Part shown: one piece after another, positions 55,601 to 64,000 of the stretch | How positions within the stretch are numbered: position 1 is the first letter of the stretch | Layout of the letters: the number at the start of each line of letters is the position of its first letter | DNA from: Eremophila alpestris peregrina | Lineage: Eukaryota > Chordata > Aves > Passeriformes > Alaudidae | Direction of reading: 5' to 3' | NCBI GenBank assembly: GCA_009792885.1 | Contig: WMCF01000029.1 | Location: forward strand, 5,722,000 to 5,785,999 | Length of the DNA stretch: 64,000 nucleotides | The notes under the pieces: model-generated | Database searches by the model: none | The model's input: only the letters and a program-made list of their open reading frames with translations | What the model was told of the DNA's origin: nothing | Made by a program: the position numbers and the translations under genes

Positions 55601-58600
55601 TCCTCTTTTAATATCTTACCTTGCAAATCAATTGCCTGCTCCTCTTCTTGCAAAGAAACATATTCTTCTGAAACAAACTCGTGGTTATCATTTGTGCTTC
55701 CATTTTCTGAGGTCACTGTCTCTATGTCAGAACCCTGAAGGTGAAGAGTTTAAATGGACATTACAGTTACTGGGATTTGCAATAGTGAAGTAGGAAAAAA
55801 GGGTTACAAAGAAAACAGAATATTAATAATAAAAACAGAAACAGAAAAACTGAGCCTTTAAAACTGAAGACAACTTTGAGCAAAGAAAAGCAAGTGAAAT
55901 ACCAAATAATTAACTAGAATGAAACAAGTGTTATTGTGTAATATTCATGACTAAGGTTAAAAAAAGTTAGACAATTCTAGAGGGGAAAATGACAGCAATT
56001 TAGGCATTAATTAACAATTACATCCAGTATTTTAAATAACTATTTTTACTGTCTTTATTAGACCTCCTTATTAAATAGAATTCAGAGAAACAGAGGAGGT
56101 TTTGAATATGGGATTTAATTCTTGCTCCCAGGTCCATCTATTGTATGCAAATACACACACCCTCCCAAAACCAGAACTTTCAAAAACATCACCACAAGTT
56201 CTAATAAACACTGCTACCAGGAACAACTATGTATAACTTTACTCCATCTGAGTTCCTGCCAGAAATTTTGACAGGCTGCTCATATAGTACATCCCTGACA
56301 CCTCAGAAACAAATATTTATACAAACTCTAGATTGGATTTCTGTCTTTAATCCAGAAAGGAGCCTTCATTATTAGTCAGCTGCCAGTCAGCAGCACCAGA
56401 GCACAACAGGAACTGCAAATAAACACCACCAGGAGACTGCAGGGTACTAAAGGCAAGCAATATGATTGACAATTCCAAATATTTAATCTTTTTCTTGTAC
56501 TTTTTGTTGAGAAGTACTGATGAGACACCAGTAAGGCTATTAGCTAACTACAAACATGCAAAACATAACTGAAAAATACTAAGAGACTCCGATCCATAAA
56601 TAAGTGGAGCTGTTTTTGTAAACAGAGATAGTTATTTTTGCAACAGCAGGTGTGAAATTACAGTAGCAGCAATACTTCCAGATCAGTTTCCCTGGATGTC
56701 TCATTTCAGGACTCAAGCAAACATGTATGCTTTTGTTTTTACAGAGGCTGTAAAAAGATTACAGGAAGATTAGATAGCTCAAAAGGAATTGCATAAGATA
56801 CATTCTATAATCCTGTTACAAAGTTATGTCTCTTTTTAAAAGGCTTCAAAAATTATCTGCTTTGGTAACTTAAATACTTTGTATCTTTTTTCTCTCTTTT
56901 TTTAATCCTTTGTATCTTTTTTCCTTCTGACTATGTAAGTATCACAACTTTGATTTGATGTGTTTTGCAGAAATTCACCTCTCATTTACATGTAATTTAC
57001 TGTAATTTGAGTGAAATCTCAGGAAAGAAAATACGATGTTATTTGGGGGTTTTGGGTTGGTTGGGTTTTACAGATAGGTATAGAGGTTTATTATGTGACA
57101 ATTGTTCTCTGGTGTGATAGAACCACTATGTTCATTTCTTACATTGTGAATAAGAAGAATAACTACATTTCAGTTTGTTCAGACTCCACCAGAAGAAAAA
57201 ACAGCAGCAGTATTTCTTCAGACAAATTACAATTTTAGCTAAAAACGCAAGAAAATGGGCTAGCTGAGTACATGGTAAGCCATCCTTTTCTTAAAAACAC
57301 AGTCAGGTGTGAATGCCTGAACTCTGATACACTTCATCTGATGCTGGACCTTCATCACTCTTCCATTTCAGCAACAGCAAAGAGGTCAAGAAAAGTTATT
57401 GTCACCTCCCTACTCTCCCACACAAAATTAGCAAGTCCCTTCTTAGGAGCAGTCCAACAATGCCCAGCACTGCTTCTCTGTCCAAAAGCCACACACAGCT
57501 GCCAGCTCCCTGCAGCCACAGCCTGGCCAACAGCCACTTCTTGCCCCTCAACTCACTGCAAAACATATCCAGAAACAGATTCCACTGTGTCATCATCAAC
57601 ACAGGTCACAACAGTATGTGAGAAAATAATGCTACAGTACTCCAAATTTGTCTGACCCATAGTTCTACCCCTGTCCTAAATATCCAAATCAATTCACTGC
57701 AGTTTAGAAAAGTCCATGTGTCCCTCCCTGGGTAACAGCTGTGTGAAGGGTACCTGGCCATCCCATCCATTCTACTTTCTCCATGCTCAGATTCAAAGCT
57801 CTTCTACCAGAAAAATGCTAAAAATGTCAGCTCTAAAGCACCAGTGTTTCCCCATTTCTATTTCACTGAACCAGGGATGAATAACTGAATAACAAAATCT
57901 CCATGACACAGAAATCTGTTTTGCTTTGGCTAGACGAATCCCAGCCATCCTACAATCTCGTGTTATGTTAACTTATTTAGACTGCATAATTCATTTGCAG
58001 TTACAGTGTAAAATAACCATCCCAAGAATGAAAATAAAAGTCTGCACAGCTGAATAGCTCAACTGCTGAACTCATCCTCTAAATCCTTTCACTTTTATCT
58101 GAACTCTGTGAGTCCAGCAGCCTGTACTCTCCTGTAGCCCACTTGGCCTTGAGGACTGGAGTGCATGAATTTTCTGTGTCTTTTGGTGACAAGATTCCCA
58201 ACCTGTCACCCAGCCCAAAACAAGGAAAAGACGTTTTAACCATCTCCTAAATGCCACTTTGCTGCCAACAGAAATGAAAGCATGGCCCAATATTTATAAA
58301 CTTCAAACTGGTATCACTTGTGGCACAGAACTGTCAAACCATGAGTGTAGTCACAAGTTTGTAACAGCTTGGTTCTGAATTACCCATTTTCATTATAATC
58401 TGCCAAACAGGGGAGTGTGCACTGAAGGATCACTATGCATCTTCAGCCATTTTTTCCTACTTTCCTCCTCTGAATGAAACATCTCAAGTACTGGCCCTTG
58501 AAATTTTTTGCCCTAAAACTGAGGCAGGCAACAAGCAGATGCAGGCAATGCCTAAGTGTTATTCCAGGAAAACTGTCAACCCACCTGTCCTGAGGATTCT

Positions 58601-59669
58601 GGCTCAATGGCCTCCTCAGTTTACAGGACAATGCTAAATACTTAAGAACCAAACCAAACAAGCAAACCAAGGCACCCATCCTCCACTCACACATCAGCCG
58701 AGATCTGAAGAGATACAAAACCCCTCAGAACTGATGGAGGAAAGGATTCTGGATACCCACTCCAGCAGGAAGGGCTTCTCAGAGGTTCTGAGCAACTCAG
58801 GCCTGCCTTGTCCACTGTGGGAAGGGAAGATAAAACACTCTGCTTACCTACATTCATGTGTGTACACCTGAGCAGGTGCTGGAGGCACTGTTTTAATCAG
58901 CACAGTCAGTGCAGTTATTTGATCAAACCTAAGTGCTGACCTTGACATAAGACTCCTGCTCTCCAGACTCCACTGGCAGCATTGATTTCAGCCACACAAT
59001 GCAAACTCTGAAACCAGCATCAGATCCAGGCACTTGTCCCATTATAGTCATGGAACATATCTTTGTTCCTATCCTAATTTTCTCTAAGGAAGACTGTGTA
59101 AGGACAGAGGGCTGCTCCTGAACAGACACTGCTGAAATTAGCATCAGATACCTTAGTGGTAGAAAAAAATTGGGGAAATCATGGAATCATTCCCTTCTGC
59201 ACAAGATATGTTTCCTGCCCAGTATTCCCAACTTTCTTTGTTTTGGTGAGGGTACAGATTTATCAAGAAAAGAAGAAATACATTAGCAACAACAGACAAG
59301 TTACACAGAATGCTAATGTCTTCAGGCAGGATGGAAGAATGAATGCATGCCACTAAAATTCTACCAGCTCTTCAAAATAAAACCTTTCCATAAAAAGAAA
59401 TTCTTTTAAATATCAACATTTATATCAACTATAATAAAATTATACATTTTTTAAATAGTAGTTGTATGATTTACAAATAAATTTCTCTTCTATACTCTCT
59501 ATTGGTATGCAAAATCTATACAAAACAAGAATTACCAAGCTGAAATAATATTTTACTGCATATAGATAGCCTTGACCTGACAGAACTTTACCAGTGTGAA
59601 ACTGGGTACCTCGTGATTGATGACAGTCCAGCCACAAGATGAATCACTGTCACTGGAATTTTCAGACAT
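43444..59669 (-). CDS. CCPG1: CCPG1 ER-phagy receptor, complete coding region in eight exons
   Basis: CCPG1 is a single-pass ER membrane protein, induced by the unfolded protein response, that binds ATG8 proteins and FIP200/RB1CC1 and delivers ER to autophagy. Coding exons on the minus strand: 59610-59669, 55620-55734, 55069-55148, 54665-54872, 50355-50609, 47237-47358, 44797-46208, 43444-43621. Phases agree and give 809 codons. Cytosolic part: LIR core WTVI (14-17), acidic region, FIR2 SDIVTL (105-110), basic RRPRRRG-type patch. Membrane segment [15 protein letters not shown] is at 222-236. The lumenal part has a long coiled coil (about 280-440), a basic helical region [20 protein letters not shown], and a C-terminal domain with [16 protein letters not shown] candidate 12-nt micro-exon (49932-49943) and read-through of the seventh exon (stop at 44745, 767 codons) would give variants. 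The start [20 protein letters not shown] matches the mammalian N-terminus. Confidence 0.94.
43622..44796 (-). other. CCPG1: CCPG1 last intron / retained 3' UTR of the read-through form
   Basis: Spliced out in the long form; in the read-through form the first 52 bases code and the rest is 3' UTR. AT-rich. A CA/TA-alternating stretch lies at about 44670-44702. No other feature seen. Confidence 0.7.
44797..46208 (-). CDS. CCPG1: CCPG1 large coding exon 7 (residues 281-751)
   Basis: Acceptor TTTCTTTTAG, then [20 protein letters not shown]. Lumenal coiled coil with Glu/Lys/Leu heptads to about residue 440, then [19 protein letters not shown], a basic amphipathic region ([19 protein letters not shown]), and the C-terminal globular part ([28 protein letters not shown]). 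At 44797 the donor GTTTGT follows YGP-AG. If it is not used, the frame reads on through [17 protein letters not shown] to a stop at 44745. Confidence 0.95.
46209..47236 (-). other. CCPG1: CCPG1 intron with ambiguous base and long poly(A)
   Basis: Contains an undetermined base (n) at 46778 and a run of 26 A at 46786-46811 on the plus strand. No coding sequence seen. The run may be a slippage-prone homopolymer or the tail of an unrecognised retroposed sequence. Confidence 0.8.
47237..47358 (-). CDS. CCPG1: CCPG1 coding exon 6 (residues 240-280)
   Basis: 122 nt, acceptor CTTTGTAG, donor GTAGGT. It encodes [20 protein letters not shown] and [14 protein letters not shown], the start of the lumenal coiled coil and close to the mammalian sequence. 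Confidence 0.92.
47359..50354 (-). other. CCPG1: CCPG1 intron between coding exons 5 and 6
   Basis: AT-rich. Apart from the micro-exon candidate at 49932-49943 and a two-copy 15-bp tandem repeat with the unit CAGGAAGATAGAAG(.) at about 49261-49290, nothing is recognisable. Confidence 0.7.
49932..49943 (-). CDS. CCPG1: Candidate CCPG1 12-nt micro-exon (inserts four residues)
   Basis: On the minus strand an AATTTTTTTTTATTCTTAG acceptor is followed by GTGCACCTGAAG and the donor GTAAGAG. Both sites are near-consensus. The piece is 12 nt with phase 1 at both ends, so inclusion adds Ala-Pro-Glu-Gly right after the membrane segment (GHFYG-APEG-TVQIQ) without changing frame. I do not recall it in mammals. 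Usage needs transcript data. Confidence 0.5.
50355..50609 (-). CDS. CCPG1: CCPG1 coding exon 5 (residues 155-240), membrane segment
   Basis: 255 nt, acceptor CTTTGCAG, donor GTGAGT. It encodes [16 protein letters not shown], a basic stretch [10 protein letters not shown], then a Pro/Glu-rich linker, and [20 protein letters not shown] with SMGFGHFYG, the transmembrane segment. A second AG 14 bases downstream would break the frame. Unlike its neighbours the exon is very GC- and CpG-rich. Confidence 0.94.
50610..54664 (-). other. CCPG1: CCPG1 intron between coding exons 4 and 5
   Basis: About 4 kb, AT-rich, GT-AG. No exon, repeat or RNA gene recognised. Frames of 60-80 codons on both strands carry no known domain. 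Confidence 0.7.
54665..54872 (-). CDS. CCPG1: CCPG1 coding exon 4 (residues 86-155)
   Basis: 208 nt, acceptor TTTCCCTAG, donor GTAAGA. It encodes [16 protein letters not shown], which holds FIR2 (105-110), then [20 protein letters not shown], which matches the mammalian protein closely. Confidence 0.94.
55069..55148 (-). CDS. CCPG1: CCPG1 coding exon 3 (residues 59-85)
   Basis: 80 nt encoding [20 protein letters not shown] and PQTVQE, acceptor ATAG, donor GTAAAT. An acidic linker in the cytosolic region, found through phase agreement. Confidence 0.88.
55620..55734 (-). CDS. CCPG1: CCPG1 coding exon 2 (residues 21-59)
   Basis: 115 nt, acceptor CTTCAG, donor GTAAGA. It starts [16 protein letters not shown]. 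This is the position of FIR1, where mammals read SDIEML; here it is SDIETV. The rest is acidic. Confidence 0.92.
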
Positions 59670-59681
59670 CTTCAAAGCACT
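59610..59681 (-). CDS. CCPG1: CCPG1 first coding exon (leader plus residues 1-20)
   Basis: A 12-nt leader follows the acceptor TACCTGCAG; the ATG is at 59669. It encodes [20 protein letters not shown] and ends on a whole codon before GTACCC. WTVI at 14-17, preceded by acidic and serine residues, is the LC3-interacting region. Confidence 0.94.
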
Positions 59682-62600
59682 CTGCAGGTAAAAGTAGACT
59701 CTTTTAATATGCAAGACACATAATTTCACTGCTCTATTAAAAAAATAAACACAAGAATGGAAATCATGATGTTACAGAACAATATAATAATACACAAATT
59801 GTTATTCTGGAATTGAGGGGAAAAACAGAATAAAAGTTGAGAAAGAAAATATATTCTTTTGTACTTATTTCCTATTACCTTCTTTATACTTGGAGCAAAT
59901 CTTTGCTAGGTACAGATCTATTTCAGCCAGCCAAAAAGCTCTTAGACTAGAGAGACACACACACACATTGATTATTAATTTATTGACTAGCCTAAGTAAA
60001 ACAATGATGCTGTAGACAAATTTTAAGACATTATCCAGTACATGAAATAATTTCTGCTTTGTTACATGCACAGAAACTACAGTTTATTCAAGAAAACACT
60101 GTGAGGTTTTTTGAGAAGAAACAGATTAGGATCTTTTGGAACTAATTTTCTTCAACTACTGGACAAAAACAATGTTTCCTGTTCCTTTCACTCCTTTCAA
60201 GTATTCTCAAATACACTTATTTTTGGGAAAGTTGAGAGAGTACCTGGCAACTACAAAAACAGCATGAAAATAGCCCAAAGAATGATTTATTTCTTTTTTA
60301 ACAATATTACCAGATGACTGGTAGCCACTTTGAAAAGAGAACTGCCCAGCTGCAGCTGCCTGTTTATCTTTTCTCCTTTTTAACTGGAATTTACCAGGAA
60401 TACAGAGTATTCATTATCATTACATATTCAGATCAATTTTTCAAGTCCTTAACTAGCAAAAAGACTTTATATAGAAGTTTAATACATTTCTTGTTCCTTG
60501 AAATAAAAATATATCGAGTTGTTATATAAAATTCACTACGGATTCATCTTGGTGGGAAAAAGTCTTGCAAAAACTGAACAATTTCCAATTGATTGCCTGT
60601 TATATTCTGCACCAAAATAATAAAACAGCCAAAGAAACCATGGTTCAATAAAGCTTTTATCACAGAGTTTAAGACACCTGCTTTATTTCCCACTCGTAGT
60701 TAATTCCAGTAAGAACACAAAGGAAAGTATCTATGTGCTTGAATTTACTTGCTCTCTACTTTATTACCAATCCTGTCTTCACTCCTGGTTTCTCAACACA
60801 GAAATTATACACAAAACTTTGAATGAGAACATCTAAGTACACCAGGGTGGCTAGAAATTGGCACAACAAGACATAAAACTTCCAATCCCATTTAGCTTTC
60901 TCACAAAACACAGTAAATGTGTCTCATATCTCTGCATTATGGTAGTTACTGCATGTTTTTCTAAGATAAAACTATTTTCTCATCAACTTCAACTAATACA
61001 TTTACAGTCCCTCTTTTTTAAAAAAGGCAATCACAACAAAAGTTTAAGCACAAATATTCACTAACAATCAACTTAGGTAGGAAACTTAGAGAGAAACTGA
61101 ACTTCTATTTTTTTATAAAGCCCTACTTTGAATATGGTTGTCATTTTCCTGTAGATGTTTTTCTTCCTTCATTAGTGCTTTTCCTGGAATCTCAGCCAGG
61201 GAATGTCAGGTTGGGAGGAGGTGGGAAGAAATCTATTTTGGTTTGAGTTGTTTGGGTTTTTTTAAATCACACTGCATACAAGGATCTTGTTCTTTTTCTT
61301 TATCATGATTTATTTTTAAATCATACTTCTTCAATCATCAAAATAACAAATGCCCAAATGGCAAAGACTAAGTTCTGGAGTTTACATGTGACAACGACAT
61401 CTGCTTGCTGTCATTAATTACTCTAACTTTGACTGGGCATCCAGCAGCAGCAGCATTCCTTTCACAGGAAGGAAACTCCCAGCACCAGAGCTCGTCACCT
61501 GTCACAAACATCACTGGCTACCTTGTAAACTCTGAAGTGAATTCTTAAAAGACAAGTTCAGGGCACCAGCACAGTTTGATACAAGTGCATCTCCAGATTT
61601 TGAAAGCCCAAATTGTCACGGCAGACTCAGTGCCGGACATTGCAACATCTCTGTTCCTCCAGCTACCTCAGCATTTCACCCTGGGCCCTGGCTAACACAC
61701 AGAAACACCATCCTGCTCTCCCTCTGCACACTGACAGGTAACTGAGCTCTGCAGAAACCCAAATGTATCTTCTGTTCTGAACATGCAACCAGGGCTTTGT
61801 GTTCCACATAAACATCTGTCTTCCCCTCCCCAACAAAAGTTTAAGCACTTACGTGGGTATCAACATCATCAAGAAATAATCAAAAAACAGTGAAACAAGC
61901 AGACAAACAATCCTCATTCTCTATTGCTTATTTGTCTTGATAAATGGCCTTGGTTAAAAGTTATTTATTTGTATTCAACCAGAGTATTACACTAATAGTG
62001 CATATTTAGCTGTGTACAGGTAACAAATCACCAAAATGGAAGAGCTTTTTATATTAAGAAATCCAATGGAGTTTTTAAAAAAGAATAATTAGAAGAACAC
62101 TAAGGTTTATGGCTAGAACTGCTAAATTTAGCCAAATTACAATAGATAGTCTGGCATCAGACTGAAGGGGATCTCTGAGGTAAATGTATTCCAACAAGTA
62201 CATACAGCAAATATACATGCATATAACAGTTAACAATTAAAATTTTATTTTAATAAAATTAAAGCATTTTATTACTTAGAGCTGAAAGATCAAAAAGACC
62301 TAAAAACTTTAATTAAAAAATTACCTAGGTAGAGTGTTCCTAAACTTCAATTATCAGCTAAACAGCTTATTTCTGTAACAGATTAATAAAATACACATAA
62401 TCATAACTAAATCCGAGGTCAAGTTCAATCCCCTAAGTAAACTGAAAAACAGAAGACTAATTTGAACCTGATTGCTAAACCTGTCTCTTATACACATCTA
62501 GATGTGTATAAGAGACAGCCGAGGTCAAGTTCAATCCCCTAAGTAAACTGAAAAACAGAAGACTAATTTGAACCTGATTGCTAAACTGACCCATTCACAA

Positions 62601-63936
62601 AATCTTCTCCAGTTTGATTCTCCACCAAATGACAGAGACCCACAAAGACCCAGCATGCTTCTCCTAGCAGCCTAAATGGGCTGGAAACGCTGCCACTGTC
62701 CTCCTGAATGCAACTTCTTTTAAAAAGATAGCTTTGAACAGGAATTAAAAAGACATAAAGCCTTCAAGCTTCCTAACGAATCAAGATGACACTAATGGGT
62801 TCCAGTCCAATAACAGCAGGCATAACTGGAGGATACACTAGAGTCTTACACATCTCCTGTATGTCAGGCCAAGCCAGAAGGAAAGACTGGGTTAAAAAAA
62901 AACAACCAAAACCACATCCCGTGGTGCACTGGTTTTGCAGCTCACTACAGATCTTCATTGCCACTTCTGAAATTACCTTCTTAATTTTTATCTGGACAAA
63001 TTAAATATCCAGAGTTCAATTTGTGTGTATTTGGGGAAGGGGGCAGGAATTCAACAGCATGAACTGTTTTGCTATCCTTAGTTAAATGTAAACCAGAATA
63101 AGGTGTAAAAGCTTACAGCCATATGTATTGTTAATAACAAAATACAAAATTATCCCAGATATGTATATAAAAATAAATCTGACATACCACATCCTATTTA
63201 CCCACTGTGAAGCAGAATAAATACCAGTCTTAATAAGAAGAACCACTCCAGTCTAAATAAACCCTTAAGCTCTATCATCTAAAAAGATTATTTCCTAGAC
63301 TAAAAAAAAAAAAACCTTCAATAAGCATTGACAAAGACGAGTAATGGGCACGAAGAGGAAGATGAATGTGTTCTACAGAGTTTGCTGTGCTGTCATTTCA
63401 AGTAAAAACTCTCAGTTCTCTTCTGCAGTCGATTATTTGTTGCACAACAGAAATAAAAACAGGTTCAGTGCTATTACGCTTCAGGGTTCTCATGGAAGTT
63501 ATTATTTCTATATTATTTCTACTAAGTGTTCATTTCTTCCCTTAAGTAACATTCTTCTCCAAGAATACATTTAGCAACCCCTATTGCATACAGAATATTT
63601 CCGTGTTACGAAGGAAGGACGAACGTGTCTTCTAGGAGCCAGGCAGTCGGCAGGCAGTGCATTCCCAGCTCAGTCCCCAGCCCTGTCCCGCGCAGGTGTT
63701 CCTGCGGCGCACCTGAAGCAGAGCGCGGCGCGGCGCCAGCGCAGTTAAAGCGCCAGCACACTGTTTATGAAACAGAGCACCTTGCATCAGCCGGCGAGGC
63801 AGCGGCAGACGATGGCAGAGAAGGAAGTTGGCAAACGCCAGCGCCCCGGGCCGGGGCCGGCACTGGCACTGCGGTGACCACCGCCCGGAGCCCTCGCCCC
63901 CCGATCGGCGCCGCCGCGCCGCGAGACCCCGCTCAC
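59682..63936 (-). other. CCPG1: CCPG1 5' leader intron
   Basis: Runs from the first coding exon to the presumed noncoding first exon at the right edge. AT-rich. It holds the adapter artefact at 62413-62586 and nothing else I recognise. Confidence 0.6.
62413..62586. other. Nextera mate-pair junction adapter with artefactual 68-bp duplication
   Basis: Positions 62481-62518 are the two 19-bp Tn5 mosaic ends back to back: CTGTCTCTTATACACATCT, then its reverse complement AGATGTGTATAAGAGACAG. That is the junction adapter of Illumina Nextera mate-pair libraries. The 68 bp at 62413-62480 are repeated exactly at 62519-62586. Removing one copy and the adapter (106 bp) restores continuous intron sequence. 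This is library sequence left in the assembly, not a transposon of the organism. Confidence 0.97.
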
Positions 63937-64000
63937 CCGCTGCCCGCACCGGAACGGCCGCCCCGGCCCCGCTGCCCCGGGCTCTGCCCCGCTCCGGGCG
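63640..64000 (-). promoter_or_regulatory. CCPG1: CpG island, probable CCPG1 promoter / noncoding exon 1
   Basis: CpG-dense from about 63640 to the window end, after AT-rich intron. On the minus strand CAGCGG followed by GTGAGC at 63937/63936 is a good donor for a noncoding first exon that would continue to the right. Assignment rests on the acceptor in front of the coding exon at 59681 and on orientation. Confidence 0.6.

Larger units (their letters stand above)
54873..59609 (-). other. CCPG1: CCPG1 introns 1 to 3 between coding exons
   Basis: Introns at 54873-55068 (196 bp), 55149-55619 and 55735-59609. All are GT-AG and AT-rich. Around 56880-56930 two similar GTATCTTTTTTC(T/C) blocks form a pyrimidine-rich imperfect duplicate. 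No coding sequence beyond the exons listed. Confidence 0.7.

Noticed and set aside
61190..61260. Further CR1 3' end near 61.2 kb (GGAATGTCAGGTTGGGAGG)
   Set aside because: Only a short, weak resemblance that does not continue into diagnostic CR1 blocks.
62481..62518. A genuine Tn5-like transposon end or natural inverted repeat
   Set aside because: It equals the commercial mate-pair junction adapter exactly and has an exact duplicate on both sides. No transposase or element body is present.

Overview
The window is nuclear DNA of a bird, probably a passerine-like neoavian; the species cannot be named from sequence alone. The evidence is spliced vertebrate genes with GT-AG introns, AT-rich introns between CpG islands, two CR1 LINE remnants with the avian 3'-end sequence, and the gene order RSL24D1 - RAB27A - PIGBOS1/PIGB - CCPG1. 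That is the order I know from human 15q21, packed here into about 64 kb. It is not bacterial or viral, and I see no operon, CRISPR array or integrated virus.

Layout: (1) 1-1.4 kb: CpG island with the first coding exon of RSL24D1 on the minus strand; the rest of that gene lies off the left edge. (2) 1.4-4.4 kb: spacer with an old CR1 copy. (3) 4.4-33 kb: RAB27A on the minus strand. Its five coding exons (6548-11637) are rebuilt in full and give 221 codons. A 5' intron of about 21 kb leads to a CpG island near 32.5-33.2 kb that is probably the promoter. (4) 33.2-34.6 kb: short intergenic stretch with a second CR1. (5) 34.8-35.2 kb: CpG-island divergent promoter shared by PIGBOS1 (minus, 51 codons, one coding exon) and PIGB (plus, 12 coding exons, 520 codons, 35171-42532). 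(6) 42.9-64 kb: CCPG1 on the minus strand, ending tail-to-tail against PIGB. Eight coding exons give 809 codons. There is also a candidate 12-nt micro-exon and an alternative C-terminus. Its promoter island lies at the right edge.

The right-hand genes share an ER theme. PIGB adds the third mannose of GPI anchors in the ER. PIGBOS1 is a mitochondrial outer-membrane microprotein linked to the unfolded protein response. CCPG1 is a stress-induced ER-phagy receptor. RAB27A is the secretory-granule and melanosome Rab. RSL24D1 is a 60S ribosome biogenesis factor.

Most notable observations: PIGB intron 2 has U12-type signals (ATATCCTT donor, TCCTTAAT branch site) and no usable AG acceptor. A 38-bp Nextera mate-pair junction adapter, flanked by an exact 68-bp duplication, sits in CCPG1 intron 1 and is an assembly artefact. 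CCPG1 has a candidate micro-exon beside its membrane segment, a swappable C-terminus and an altered first FIP200-binding motif. The PIGBOS1 tail is rewritten. PIGB and CCPG1 poly(A) signals lie about 30 bp apart. A perfect 30-bp palindrome lies in the RAB27A 5' intron. I found no wholly new gene system.
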